This document shows, one piece after another, positions 37,234-45,750 of a DNA stretch of 64,000 nucleotides. Source of the DNA: an uncultured Collinsella sp. Lineage in GTDB: Bacteria > Actinomycetota > Coriobacteriia > Coriobacteriales > Coriobacteriaceae. The DNA lies in assembly GCA_900540945.1 (NCBI GenBank), contig UQHQ01000001.1, positions 1 to 64,000 on the forward strand, given 5' to 3'. The first letter of the stretch is position 1; each line of letters begins with the position of its first letter. A program made the position numbers and the translations under genes. A model generated the notes under the pieces. The model saw only the letters and a list, made by a program, of their open reading frames with translations. It was not told the origin of the DNA and ran no database searches.

Positions 37234-37275
37234 GAGCCGGATCCGCGTGCATGAGGCACCGGACCCGGCTCTTTT
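37234..37275 (+). terminator. terminator of the yebC gene
   Basis: GAGCCGG (37234-37240) pairs with CCGGCTC (37265-37271), with further pairing inside, followed by TTTT. Confidence 0.7.
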
Positions 37276-37330
37276 ATAATGATGCGAATCGTTTTGCATT
37301 CTGTGGATCGAGATTTGAAGGGAGCGCTGC

Positions 37331-37876
37331 ATGCGCGTGCTCAAACGAGCCCTGGCGATCGTGTATCTTGCCTCCGCCGTCGTGGCGCTGGGTACGTTAG
37401 TCTGCCAGTTTTGGGGGCCATATACCTATCGCTTTATGCTGCTGATGCGCGATCCGCTGCCTCGCATCGTTGTTACGGCGTGCGGCGGTGTCGTGGCGCT
37501 CGGCGTGCTCGTGGGTTTCTTCCGCCTGATGTTTGCTCGTCGCGAGCCGTCCTGCGTGCATCCGGCGGGGGAGCGCAATATCGAGGTCACGCTCGCTGCC
37601 CTCTCCTCGTGTGCCCGCACCGCGGCAGAGCGCGACGACCGAGTGATGATCGAGCATGTCGAGGCGCGCGTGCAGGGCTCCGACGAATCGCACGTCCGTT
37701 TTAAGGTTGACGCCATCGCGCTCGACGACCGGGACGTGGCCTCCCTTGCAGCCGCGACGCAGCAACGTATCGAGGAGGCCTGCGACACTATGCTCGGCAC
37801 GCCGGGCACGACTGCGCGCGTTCGTTTTTTGCCGTCCAAGACTACCGTCCAGACCGTGGAGGTTTCCGGTGAGTGA
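37331..37876 (+). CDS. AmaP-like alkaline-shock membrane anchor protein
   Basis: A 181-residue protein with two membrane segments (about residues 5-28 and 44-66) and a C-terminal cytoplasmic domain. This is the plan of AmaP, which ties Asp23 to the membrane in Staphylococcus. The order amaP-like, DUF2273, asp23 is the usual one. Its last 8 bases overlap the GTG start of the next gene, so they are co-translated. The call rests on layout and context more than on motifs. Confidence 0.7.
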   Translation: MRVLKRALAIVYLASAVVALGTLVCQFWGPYTYRFMLLMRDPLPRIVVTACGGVVALGVLVGFFRLMFARREPSCVHPAGERNIEVTLAALSSCARTAAERDDRVMIEHVEARVQGSDESHVRFKVDAIALDDRDVASLAAATQQRIEEACDTMLGTPGTTARVRFLPSKTTVQTVEVSGE

Positions 37877-38246
37877 TACCAATCAAGACAAGACCGCCCG
37901 CACGCCGCGCCTGACTATCGATCAGAGCGCCGCGCCGGCAGGCGAGGTCGTCGATCCCAAGGTAGAGGGTACCGAGTCACATGACGCGGTCGCCGATGAT
38001 TTTGATGAGGCCATGGGTCTCATCAAGGGTACGGGGGCAGCCATCTGGAGCTATGCCGTCCGTCATCCCAACACCACGCTTGGAGCCGTCGCTGGTTTTG
38101 TGCTCGCCGTGCTGGTGCTCACGCTCGGCCTGTGGGATACGCTCGTCATCGCTTTCTTTGTGCTGATCGGCGCCGTGATTGGCCAGATCCGCGACGGCGA
38201 GAACGGGATCGTCAACTTCTTCGGCCGTCTGTTTAGCGGCCGCTAG
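37869..38246 (+). CDS. DUF2273 small membrane protein of the Asp23 operon
   Basis: A 125-residue protein. Residues about 1-65 are acidic and soluble; the end carries two close hydrophobic segments and the typical DUF2273 tail, GAVIGQIRDGENGIVNFFGR. It starts at GTG 37869, overlapping the AmaP-like gene by 8 bases. Members occur in Asp23 operons and their job is not defined; most are shorter, without the acidic N-terminal extension seen here. Confidence 0.75.
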   Translation: MSDTNQDKTARTPRLTIDQSAAPAGEVVDPKVEGTESHDAVADDFDEAMGLIKGTGAAIWSYAVRHPNTTLGAVAGFVLAVLVLTLGLWDTLVIAFFVLIGAVIGQIRDGENGIVNFFGRLFSGR

Positions 38247-38290
38247 CATGTATTCGACCGCCGCGTGTGCGGTGGGCATAAGGAGGAACC

Positions 38291-38812
38291 ATGGCTTTTA
38301 ACACGAAGGTCGATGTGGCCGATACCGAGCTCGAGGTAGACGAGACCGTCACCGCCGAGGCCGAGGACGTAACGCTCGAGGACGAGGCGCTCGTCGAGGC
38401 CGAACCCGCCGACGATGCGGACGAGGATGATGGGGAAGCGGACGAGTCCGAGGACTCGCTGACCTATTCCAACGGTGTGATCGAGAAGATCGTCGCCATG
38501 GCCACCCGCGAGGTACCGCACGTCCTGGGCATGAAGGGCAACCTCATGCACTTTGTGCAGGAGCAGTTTGGTGCCGAGAATCTGACCAAGGGCGTGACAG
38601 TCGAGGTCACCGATGACAACCGCGTGGTCGTTAACATTTCCGTCATTATCGAGTACGGCGCCTATGCGCCCGCGATTTTCGACGACGTTAAGGCGCGCGT
38701 GACCGAGCGTCTGGCTGCGATGACCGGCCTTGAGGTGGCAGGCGTCAACCTGCGCATCGAGGATGTCATCACCCCCGAGGAGTACGAGCACCGCACCAAC
38801 CAGCACGAGTAA
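38291..38812 (+). CDS. Asp23/Gls24-family envelope stress response protein
   Basis: A 173-residue protein. Residues 1-55 are strongly acidic and disordered; the rest is an Asp23 domain (YSNGVIEKIVAMATREVPHV opening, VEVTDDNRVVVNISVIIEYG core and a VNLRIEDVI end). Asp23 proteins are abundant, form a layer under the membrane through AmaP and respond to alkaline or envelope stress. AAGGAGGAACC precedes the ATG. It closes the three-gene set, and a short inverted repeat begins beyond its stop. Confidence 0.9.
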   Translation: MAFNTKVDVADTELEVDETVTAEAEDVTLEDEALVEAEPADDADEDDGEADESEDSLTYSNGVIEKIVAMATREVPHVLGMKGNLMHFVQEQFGAENLTKGVTVEVTDDNRVVVNISVIIEYGAYAPAIFDDVKARVTERLAAMTGLEVAGVNLRIEDVITPEEYEHRTNQHE

Positions 38813-38826
38813 CCTACCAAAAAGGT

Positions 38827-38863
38827 AACCTGCCAAAAAGGGACAGGTTTATTTTGGCAGGTT
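38827..38863. repeat. short inverted repeat (GGGACAG-core family)
   Basis: AACCTGCCAAAA and TTTTGGCAGGTT, perfect 12-bp arms, around AGGGACAGGTTTA. It is preceded by a partial second left arm (AACCTACCAAAAAGG from 38811) that begins in the asp23 stop codon. Same element as 33944-33982, opposite orientation. Confidence 0.8.
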
Positions 38864-38881
38864 TTATCTGCGAAAACGTCA

Positions 38882-38923
38882 AACGGCCGGTCGCACGGAT
38901 GTATGTGCGGCCGGCCGTTATTT
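38882..38923 (+). terminator. terminator of the Asp23 operon
   Basis: AACGGCCGG (38882-38890) with CGCAC pairs with GTGCG and CCGGCCGTT (to 38919), followed by ATTT. Confidence 0.7.
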
Positions 38924-39035
38924 GTATGCCCCCGATGTAGGCATACCGCTCGTCTAACTAGGGGTTGCAATCGTCACGTTCCGCGTTACCCTAATGGGCG
39001 CATTGTTTCCAAATTGTTAACGAGGGGTTGCCGTA

Positions 39036-40058
39036 ATGGCTGACGAGCGCGAAACAGAAAGCAAGGCATGGGCGATTGAGGCCGCCGCGGCAGAGGCGGC
39101 ATCGCGAGCTGCCGAGGAGCTACATCGTCCTCCCGTGGTGCCGATGGAGCGCGTGGTCGATCGCACCGATATCGAGCGCGGCGAGCGTGCCGGCCAAAAG
39201 CGCAGCCAGGAGCCAGGCTTCCCGCGCTTTTTCGCCGAGCTCAATCTAGGTCTGATTCTTACGGCCTTTGCCATCGTTGCGTTTAAAACCCCTAATCACT
39301 TTGCTTTTGGCGGCACCTCGGGCGTGTCGGTCATTCTGTCCACGCTGTTCCCGACCCTGCCCGTCGGCGTCTTTATGTGGATTATCAACGCGGTTCTCGT
39401 CGTCTTGGGCTTTATCTTTTTGGAGCGCAAGGCAATCCTGTGGAGCGTCTTCGCCTCGTTTGCGCTGTCCGCCTATGTTTCGCTGTTTGAGCTTTTTATT
39501 CCGACCGATGTCTCGATGACGGGCGATATGTGGCTCGACCTGTGCTTTGCCGTGATTCTGCCGGCGCTCGGCAGCGCCATCGTTTTTGATATCGGCGCCT
39601 CGACGGGCGGCACGGACATCCTCGCTATGATCCTCAAACGCCGTACCACACTCGAGATTGGCCGCGCGCTGTTGCTGGTCGATATCGGCATCGTGACCAT
39701 CGCGGCCTTTTTGTATGGTCCGCGTATCGGTCTGTATTGCGTGCTCGGCCTGTTTGCCAAGACGCTTGTGGTCGACAAGGCCATCGAGAGCATTCATCTT
39801 CGTAAGGTCTGCACGATCATTTGTTCCGAGCCCCTTAAGGTCGAGGAGTTTATCGTCAAGCATCTCAACCGCACGGCGACCATCAGCCGCGGCTACGGCG
39901 CCTTCTCGGGCAAGTGCGTGACGGTGATCATGAGCGTGCTGAGCCGTCGCGAGGCCGTGCAGCTGCGCCGTTATGCGCGCGAGGTCGATCCTGGTGCCTT
40001 TATCACGATCGTCGACAGCTCCGAGATCGTCGGCAAGGGTTTCCGCGGCACGAACTAG
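39036..40058 (+). CDS. YitT-family membrane protein
   Basis: A 340-residue protein with a charged N-terminal extension of about 65 residues, five to six hydrophobic segments (the NHFAFGGTSGVSVILSTLFP and DIGASTGGTDILAMILKRRT segments are typical of YitT) and a C-terminal DUF2179 domain ending VDSSEIVGKGF. YitT proteins are widespread in Firmicutes; their transport role is not defined. GAGGGG precedes the ATG. The N-terminal extension is longer than usual. Confidence 0.85.
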   Translation: MADERETESKAWAIEAAAAEAASRAAEELHRPPVVPMERVVDRTDIERGERAGQKRSQEPGFPRFFAELNLGLILTAFAIVAFKTPNHFAFGGTSGVSVILSTLFPTLPVGVFMWIINAVLVVLGFIFLERKAILWSVFASFALSAYVSLFELFIPTDVSMTGDMWLDLCFAVILPALGSAIVFDIGASTGGTDILAMILKRRTTLEIGRALLLVDIGIVTIAAFLYGPRIGLYCVLGLFAKTLVVDKAIESIHLRKVCTIICSEPLKVEEFIVKHLNRTATISRGYGAFSGKCVTVIMSVLSRREAVQLRRYAREVDPGAFITIVDSSEIVGKGFRGTN

Positions 40059-40208
40059 CGCGGACACACTCGTCAAACAATCGAAAAGCGCCTCGCGCGT
40101 TGCAAATACGTCATCTAAGAGTATTTGTCCTCACATTGGGTGATAATGATGCCAAAGACATCGTTTGCGATCCAGGTGATTCGCTCTAGATACGAAGGGA
40201 TGATTTCG

Positions 40209-41537
40209 ATGTTCTGTTCGCAGTGTGGCGCCCCCATGGGCGATAACGACAAGTTCTGCGGCGTGTGTGGTGCCCCCAATGCCGGTGCTGCAGCTTCCAC
40301 CCCTCAGGGTCAGCCTCAGCCTCAGCAGTTTGTTCCTCAACCTGTCGCGAACGCGTCCAAGGGCTGCACGGCTCAGGCGTTTGAGGATATGACCAAGACT
40401 CCGGGCGTGCTGCAGCGCGTGTGCCAGATTGCCTTTTTGCCGGCGCTTATCTGTGTCGTGTCGGTACTCGTGCTGTTCATCCCCGTTATCGGCGGTATTG
40501 CGGCTGCCATCGGCTTTTTGGCTGCCTACGTGGCGAGCGTGTGCGGTTCGGGCTTTGGCATCGAGTGGGGTCGCGACCTGTCGCTTAAGATCGATGACGG
40601 CATGGGTCGTCCGTTGATGCGTTCCACGTCGTTTGGTCTCGGAATCTTTTCGAGCGTTATTTCGGTCGTGCTCGAGGTTATCGCTGCCATTCCCATTATC
40701 GGTGTAGTGCTTTCGCTGGTGGAGGGCGTGGTAATTGGCGCCGCGGGCTCGTATTCTTATTACGGCTCTTATGCGCTCGAGGCTGCGCTGTTTGGCTCGC
40801 TTGGCCTGCTTGTCCTGGCTATGATTGCCACGGCGGTCCTGGGGGTCTTCTTTAAGATGTTCGCCGACATTGCCGTGATGCACTTTGCGGTGACCGGTCG
40901 CGTCGAGAGCGCGTTTTCGCTCGATAAGGTTTGGGCAGCCTTTAAGAACAATAAGACCAAGCTGTTCTGCGCTTCGTTCCTTCCCGAGTTTTTGACGGGC
41001 CTGGTCGCCAACGTTGTCACATGGATCTTGACGGTCGTCTTTGGCGCCGTTGCCTCTGTCGGTATGTATAGCTACTACTATCGTCCTACGGGTATTGAGG
41101 CGATTGTTGCCGGCGGTGGCATCACACTCGTGCTGTTCCTGGTGCTGGTCGCTTTTGTCACCGTATTTCTTACGGTCTTTGGCAAGATGCTCAAGCATCG
41201 TGCCGTTGGCTATTGGGTCGCACGTTATGCAAGCGAGTGGGTTGACGAGGACAAGGACGATGTCCTGACTTTTGTATTGCCCTTCGAGAAGAAGTCCGCT
41301 CCCTCGGGTTACAGTGCTCCGGATGCTTCGCCGGCACCTGCACCCGCTCCCGCGACCGAGCCTGAGCCGGCACCCGAGTCTGAGACGGCGTCTGAGCCCG
41401 AGCCTGCGCCTGAGCCTGAGCCGGCACCTGCACCTGAGACTGCGCCTGAGCCCGAGTCCGAGCCTGAGCCAGCGCCTGTGCCTGCGCCTGAGCCGGCGCC
41501 CGAGTCAAGTTCCGACGAGGGCCCTCAGGACGAGTAG
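40209..41537 (+). CDS. zinc-ribbon membrane protein with Pro/Glu/Ala-rich tail
   Basis: A 442-residue protein. It begins MFCSQCGAPMGDNDKFCGVC, a four-cysteine zinc ribbon, then a Gln/Pro linker, six or so hydrophobic segments (about 75-345, DUF4013-like in look) and a tail of about 70 residues made of degenerate PAPAPE/EPEPAPE repeats. Zinc-ribbon membrane proteins of this type are common in gut Firmicutes and Actinobacteria and of unknown function. I take the ATG at 40209, ahead of the ribbon, with GAAGGG upstream; one at 40200 is possible. Confidence 0.7.
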   Translation: MFCSQCGAPMGDNDKFCGVCGAPNAGAAASTPQGQPQPQQFVPQPVANASKGCTAQAFEDMTKTPGVLQRVCQIAFLPALICVVSVLVLFIPVIGGIAAAIGFLAAYVASVCGSGFGIEWGRDLSLKIDDGMGRPLMRSTSFGLGIFSSVISVVLEVIAAIPIIGVVLSLVEGVVIGAAGSYSYYGSYALEAALFGSLGLLVLAMIATAVLGVFFKMFADIAVMHFAVTGRVESAFSLDKVWAAFKNNKTKLFCASFLPEFLTGLVANVVTWILTVVFGAVASVGMYSYYYRPTGIEAIVAGGGITLVLFLVLVAFVTVFLTVFGKMLKHRAVGYWVARYASEWVDEDKDDVLTFVLPFEKKSAPSGYSAPDASPAPAPAPATEPEPAPESETASEPEPAPEPEPAPAPETAPEPESEPEPAPVPAPEPAPESSSDEGPQDE

Positions 41538-41548
41538 CATGCCGCCTG

Positions 41549-41573
41549 CCATTTGGGGACGGGGTAGAAATGG
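41549..41573. repeat. short inverted repeat, possible GGGGAC-core family member
   Basis: CCATTT and AAATGG, 6-bp arms, around GGGGACGGGGTAG. The centre recalls the other repeats but the arms are short, so membership is doubtful. Confidence 0.35.
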
Positions 41574-41596
41574 TGGAAATAACGCTTGACAGATGA

Positions 41597-41638
41597 GCGG
41601 GGGCGGACGTTTCGACGCGTCCGCCCCCGCTTTGCTTT
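41597..41638. terminator. strong terminator hairpin between convergent genes
   Basis: GCGGGGGCGGACG (41597-41609) pairs perfectly with CGTCCGCCCCCGC (41618-41630), followed by TTTGCTTT on the plus strand. It may serve the zinc-ribbon gene and, less strongly, the minus-strand amidohydrolase. Confidence 0.8.
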
Positions 41639-41667
41639 AGCCAGGCTGTTATGGATGGGTGTGACGA

Positions 41668-43131
41668 CTACTCGTCGTGTTTCTCCTCGCGGCGAGCGGC
41701 GGCGCGGGCTTCGTGGATGCCCTTGATTGCGGCATGGCGAGCCGTGCGGGCGTCGTGGATGGCGTCACGAGCCTCGGCGGTCGTCGCCTTGGCAGAGCGC
41801 AACTTGGCGGCCAGATCGGGGTTGGTTTCGGCGACCGCGGTGATCGCGGGGCCGTCGAGCTCCTCTTGCGTGGGCTCGGCCAAAAAGTCGATGGCATACT
41901 GGGCTGCCACCATGGAGCCCTTGGCCAGCACTCTCTCGTCAATCTTGTAAAAGCAGGAATGCTGGGCGTACGTGGCGCCAATCTTGGGGTTACGCGTACC
42001 TACAAAGGCGAGCACGCCCGGCACGCGGCGCAGGTACTCCGAAAAATCCTCGCCCGAAAGTGTGCCGCGATAATGGCCTTGGCCGGCGGGACCCAGACAC
42101 TTAATTACGGCCTGACGGCAGCGCTCGCTCGAGGCCGCGTCGTTTTCGACCTTGTAGTTGGCGATGGTGTAATCGGTGAGCTCTGCCTCGGCGCCCAAGG
42201 CGGCTGCAGTATGCTCCACGATGCGGCGCATAAGCTCCGGCATTTCCTCGTGGGTTGAATCGCCGTAGGTGCGCACCGTGCCGGCGAGGTAGGCCGTGCC
42301 GGCGATAACGTTGCGCGCGGTGCCGCCGTGCAGCTCGCCGACGGTGATGACGGCCGGCTCATAGGGGCTGATCTCGCGCGAGACGATGGTCTGCAGGGCG
42401 TTGACGATCTCGGCGGCAACCATGACGGCGTCGTGGCCGCGCTGGGGCATGGCGCCGTGGCACGAGGTGCCGCGGACATCGATGCGGAACCAGTCGGTAT
42501 TGGCCATGCGCGGGCCGGGCTCGCAGCTTACGGTACCGGCGTCGACCTCGCTCCAGATGTGCGCGGCGTAGGCGCCGTCGACGCCGTCGAGCACACCCGT
42601 GCCGATCATGAGTTTGGCGCCCTGGCCGTTTTCCTCACTGGGCTGGAAGACGATGCGGATCTCGCCGTGGATGTCGTCGGTCATATGGCGCAGGATCTGC
42701 AGCGTGCCGAGCATCATGGCGATGTGGCAGTCGTGGCCGCAGGCGTGCATGCAGCCCTCGTTGACACTGGCGAATTCCTCGCCGGTCTGCTCGGTGACGG
42801 GCAGGGCGTCAATATCCGCGCGCAGCAGTATGCGGCGGCGCGGCGTGCCGTCCTCGCGATAGGCGTCGGGTGCGGTGCCGCGAAGGGTCGCCACCAGGCC
42901 CGTCTTAAGGGGGCGCTCGTAGGGGATATTCATGGCGTCGAGCTGGTTGGCGATGTCGGAGGTCGTGCGCTCTTCGGCGAGGCTCAGCTCCGGGTGCTTA
43001 TGGAAGTGCCGGCGCTGCTTAATGATGTAGGGTTCAAACTCGGCGGCGATATCTTGGATGGCTGCGGTGATATCGTCAGCCGCGCGAGTCTCGGTCGCCG
43101 CCATAATCTGCTGTGCCTTGGTCTTCGTCAT
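41668..43131 (-). CDS. M20-family amidohydrolase (aminoacylase/hippurate hydrolase type)
   Basis: A 487-residue cytoplasmic metal hydrolase that removes acyl groups from N-acyl amino acids or splits similar amides. Motifs: HKHPELSLAEERT near the start, RADIDALPV, CMHACGHDCHIAMML (metal ligands) and GMP-like SCHGAMPQRGHDA in the dimerisation domain. A 45-residue Ala/Arg/Glu-rich helical tail (ending ARREEKHDE) lies beyond the family end and is unusual. I choose the ATG at 43131, with AAGGAGC upstream; the ORF running to 44082 crosses the next gene and is a shadow. The gene is divergent from a YtcJ-type amidohydrolase. Confidence 0.85.
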   Translation of the reverse strand: MTKTKAQQIMAATETRAADDITAAIQDIAAEFEPYIIKQRRHFHKHPELSLAEERTTSDIANQLDAMNIPYERPLKTGLVATLRGTAPDAYREDGTPRRRILLRADIDALPVTEQTGEEFASVNEGCMHACGHDCHIAMMLGTLQILRHMTDDIHGEIRIVFQPSEENGQGAKLMIGTGVLDGVDGAYAAHIWSEVDAGTVSCEPGPRMANTDWFRIDVRGTSCHGAMPQRGHDAVMVAAEIVNALQTIVSREISPYEPAVITVGELHGGTARNVIAGTAYLAGTVRTYGDSTHEEMPELMRRIVEHTAAALGAEAELTDYTIANYKVENDAASSERCRQAVIKCLGPAGQGHYRGTLSGEDFSEYLRRVPGVLAFVGTRNPKIGATYAQHSCFYKIDERVLAKGSMVAAQYAIDFLAEPTQEELDGPAITAVAETNPDLAAKLRSAKATTAEARDAIHDARTARHAAIKGIHEARAAARREEKHDE

Positions 43132-43299
43132 GATCGATTTGCTCCTTGCTGGGTTGATCGCAAAATCGTACAGGCTCTTTCCAGTATGCCACCTGCCGCT
43201 AGGGCTGGTAAAGTTGCCGTTTGCCGCTTGGGGTTTTGTTACAAGGGCGGGGGAGTACACTCGGGGGTGTTGAATTTCCTGCCAGAGATGGGGATGCCC

Positions 43300-44937
43300 A
43301 TGCAACATATCGATCGGATTATCCGCTCCAAGAACGTCTTTACCGCGCAAGACGGCATCGATTCCGCCCGCGAGCTGGCGATTGCCATCGCAGGCGACCA
43401 TATCGTCGCAGTCGGTGCGCCCGATGACGTGATTGCCGCCGCTCCCGCCGCCACGCCGGTTCTCGACTACGGCGAGCAGTTTGTCTGCCCCGGTTTCCAT
43501 GACGCTCATCTGCACTTCTTCCATACCTCGGTTGGCTCCTCGCCGTACATGCTCATGGATATGGGCACGTCCGAGGCGGCGCTGGTGCAGCACGCGCTCG
43601 AGTTTTCCCAGGACCTGCCCGATGACGCCTGGGTTGTGACGCAAGGCTGGCGCGACTACCGTTGGGACCCGCCCGAGCATCCTACCAAGGCGTCGCTCGA
43701 TGCGGCATTCCCCGATCGTCCCTGCGTTATGTACTCGGGCGACGGGCACACGCTGTGGCTCAACAGCCGCGCACTCGAGGCGCTCGGCGTCACGCGCGAC
43801 AGCGAGCCGCCAGCGGGCGGTAGCTACGACAAAGACGCAAACGGCGAACTCACGGGCATTGCTCACGAAGCGGCTGCCATGCAGCTGCTGCCGCGCTGTC
43901 TTGAGTGGCTGGGCGAAGATCGCATCGCAAGCGCTTACGCCGATCAAATGAGGCGCATGGCCGAGCAGGGTATTACCTCGATCTGCGATATGTCGCTCAT
44001 GCCCATGCCGGGCTGCGATTTTATCCGCGACGATGTCTACGACAAACTGCAGACGGCCGGCAAGCTGGGCATTCGTGCCCATCTGTTCCCCACGCTGCTG
44101 GATGACCAGTCGCGTCTAGAAGAGCTCCAGGTACGTTACGCGAACAACGCGCTGCTTTCGGCGCCAGGTTTTAAGCAGTTCTTCGACGGCGTGTCGAGCG
44201 AACACACGGCATATCTCACTGAGCCCTATACCAATCCGCGCTTCCCGGGCGACCAGGGCCGTCTGACGGTCCCGGCCGAGCGCATGCGCAAGTTGGTTCT
44301 GGCGGCAGCCGAGCGTGGCCACACCGTGCGCATCCACGTTATCGGCGACGGTGCGATTCATGCCGCGCTGGATATCTTCGAGGAGGCAGCCGACCTGTAC
44401 GGCCTGCCCCAGCACGGCCATAACACGCTCGAGCATCTGGAGAATTTGCTGCCTCAGGACATCGATCGTCTGCGCAAGCTCAACGTCATTGCCTCGAGCC
44501 AGCCTTGCCACATCACGCTCGACCCGGGTGGCCCGGAGCGCGATCTGGGCCTGGAGCGCAGCCGCATCATGTGGCCGTTCGCAACCTATAAGCAGCGCGG
44601 CATTCGCCAAGCCTTCGGTACCGACAGCCCTATCACGCCCGTTACCAGCATGAACGTGCTCTACACGGCTATCACGCGCCAGGACCCTCGCAGCCACTGG
44701 CCCGAGGGCGGCTGGTTGCCGAGCGAGCGCATCGATGCAGCAACGGCTCTGCGCAACTACACCCTGGGCAGCGCCTATGCAGCGGGCGACGAGCAAAACC
44801 TCGGCAGCTTGGAGCCCGGCAAGTACGCCGACCTGGTAGTCCTGGACCAAAACCCGCTCACCATCGACCCCCAAGAGCTCCAAGCCACCAAGGTCCAGGT
44901 CACCTACCTGGCAGGTAACGTAATCTACGAGCGCTAG
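43300..44937 (+). CDS. YtcJ-like amidohydrolase
   Basis: A 545-residue metal-dependent hydrolase of the amidohydrolase superfamily (PF07969 type). Features: FVCPGFHDAHLHFFH (HxH metal site), VTQGWRDYRWDP, RIHVIGDGAIHAALDIFEE, NTLEHLENLL and the end LEPGKYADLVVLDQNPL. Such enzymes cleave amides or carbamates; exact substrates are mostly unknown. Three in-frame ATG codons (43288, 43294, 43300) compete; I prefer 43300 because MQHIDRIIRSKNVFTAQDG fits the family start, with GGGG 6 bases upstream. Earlier codons up to 42328 lie over the divergent gene. Confidence 0.8.
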   Translation: MQHIDRIIRSKNVFTAQDGIDSARELAIAIAGDHIVAVGAPDDVIAAAPAATPVLDYGEQFVCPGFHDAHLHFFHTSVGSSPYMLMDMGTSEAALVQHALEFSQDLPDDAWVVTQGWRDYRWDPPEHPTKASLDAAFPDRPCVMYSGDGHTLWLNSRALEALGVTRDSEPPAGGSYDKDANGELTGIAHEAAAMQLLPRCLEWLGEDRIASAYADQMRRMAEQGITSICDMSLMPMPGCDFIRDDVYDKLQTAGKLGIRAHLFPTLLDDQSRLEELQVRYANNALLSAPGFKQFFDGVSSEHTAYLTEPYTNPRFPGDQGRLTVPAERMRKLVLAAAERGHTVRIHVIGDGAIHAALDIFEEAADLYGLPQHGHNTLEHLENLLPQDIDRLRKLNVIASSQPCHITLDPGGPERDLGLERSRIMWPFATYKQRGIRQAFGTDSPITPVTSMNVLYTAITRQDPRSHWPEGGWLPSERIDAATALRNYTLGSAYAAGDEQNLGSLEPGKYADLVVLDQNPLTIDPQELQATKVQVTYLAGNVIYER

Positions 44938-44955
44938 CCTCATACCTCACTCATA

Positions 44956-44986
44956 GGGGGCACGTTTCAGCAGCGTGCCCCTTTCT
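44956..44986 (+). terminator. terminator of the YtcJ-like gene
   Basis: GGGGCACG (44957-44964) pairs with CGTGCCCC (44974-44981), followed by TTTCTT. Confidence 0.85.
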
Positions 44987-45059
44987 TATTCGCACCATCT
45001 GCATCGCCATTTTGCTGCACTGACTTTCCTGAATGCCGGGGCCGAATTAGTCAACCTGG

Positions 45060-45190
45060 CTCCCGGGGCGGACCGGAGGGCATGAAGTTTGTCGCGAGTT
45101 CCGCACGCAAAGGAAAGCACTTAATGTGCTTTCCGTCTTGCGCAGGACTGTAGAGCAGCAAACTTCATGCCCTCCGGTCCGCCCCGGGAG
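45060..45190. repeat. nested perfect palindrome upstream of groES
   Basis: Outer arms of 32 bp, 45060-45091 and 45159-45190, are perfect reverse complements (left arm opens CTCCCGGGGCGGACCGGAGG). Inside, GGAAAGCAC (45112-45120) and GTGCTTTCC (45126-45134) form a second stem; the sequence between stems is only partly complementary. No ORF and no T-run next to the outer arm. It has the same plan as the element at 47419-47555. Confidence 0.85.
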
Positions 45191-45319
45191 GCACTGCTAA
45201 GTTATCCCCTGGCATTCAGAAAATCTAAGTGCCAAAAAATAAGATTTTTTGACTCTGTGTTGTATAACCCGCCATTCGTGGGTACCATTCAACGCGTACG
45301 CAAACAAAAAGGGTTAATT

Positions 45320-45338
45320 CGCGTGGCATAACCACGCG
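45320..45338 (+). promoter_or_regulatory. inverted repeat in the groES leader
   Basis: CGCGTGG (45320-45326) and CCACGCG (45332-45338) with a 5-base loop, 22 bases before the start codon and just before the AAAGGAGGAG ribosome site. It could be an operator or a leader hairpin. No CIRCE (TTAGCACTC-N9-GAGTGCTAA) or HAIR box is seen before groES or groEL. Confidence 0.4.
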
Positions 45339-45360
45339 GCCCAAAAAGGAGGAGACAAGC

Positions 45361-45654
45361 ATGTCGTCTTTGAAGCCGCTTGCAGATCGTGTTCTGGTCA
45401 AGCCCGACGAGGCCGAGCAGAAGACCGCTTCTGGTCTGTATATCGCCAGCAACGCTCAGGAGAAGCCGCAGCGCGGCACCATCGTTGCCGTTGGCGCCGG
45501 CAAGGTCAACGACAAGGGTGAGCGCATCCCCATGGACGTTCGGGTCGGCGACGTTGTCATCTACGGCAAGTTCGGTGGCAACGAGGTCAAGGTCGACGGC
45601 GAGAAGTATCTGCTGATGCGTGCCGACGACATCTACGCCGTCGTTGAGGCCTAG
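45361..45654 (+). CDS. groES: co-chaperonin GroES
   Basis: A 97-residue co-chaperonin that caps GroEL. It has the LKPLADRVLVKPDEAEQKT opening, the mobile loop region ASGLYIASNAQEKPQRGTIV and the G(D)xVIYGKFGGNEVKVDGEKY core. AAAGGAGGAG precedes the ATG. groEL follows after 96 bases with its own strong ribosome site; the pair is normally one operon. Confidence 0.95.
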   Translation: MSSLKPLADRVLVKPDEAEQKTASGLYIASNAQEKPQRGTIVAVGAGKVNDKGERIPMDVRVGDVVIYGKFGGNEVKVDGEKYLLMRADDIYAVVEA

Positions 45655-45750
45655 TCTCGTCAGACTCTCTGATTCGTTTTTGAACGCGGTCGCTGCATAG
45701 GACTCGGAAGCGGCGACGCGAGTCACATTTCTTTTGGAGGATTACTCACC

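Noticed and set aside
42328..43299. Long N-terminal extension of the YtcJ-like amidohydrolase
   Set aside because: It is antisense to the M20 gene and unlike any amidohydrolase start; the family begins at about 43300.
43132..44082. N-terminal extension of the M20 amidohydrolase
   Set aside because: It is antisense to the YtcJ-like gene, and a good ribosome site supports the start at 43131.
45241..45270. groES promoter TTGACT...TATAAC
   Set aside because: The boxes are only 8 bases apart, which does not fit a sigma-70 promoter.
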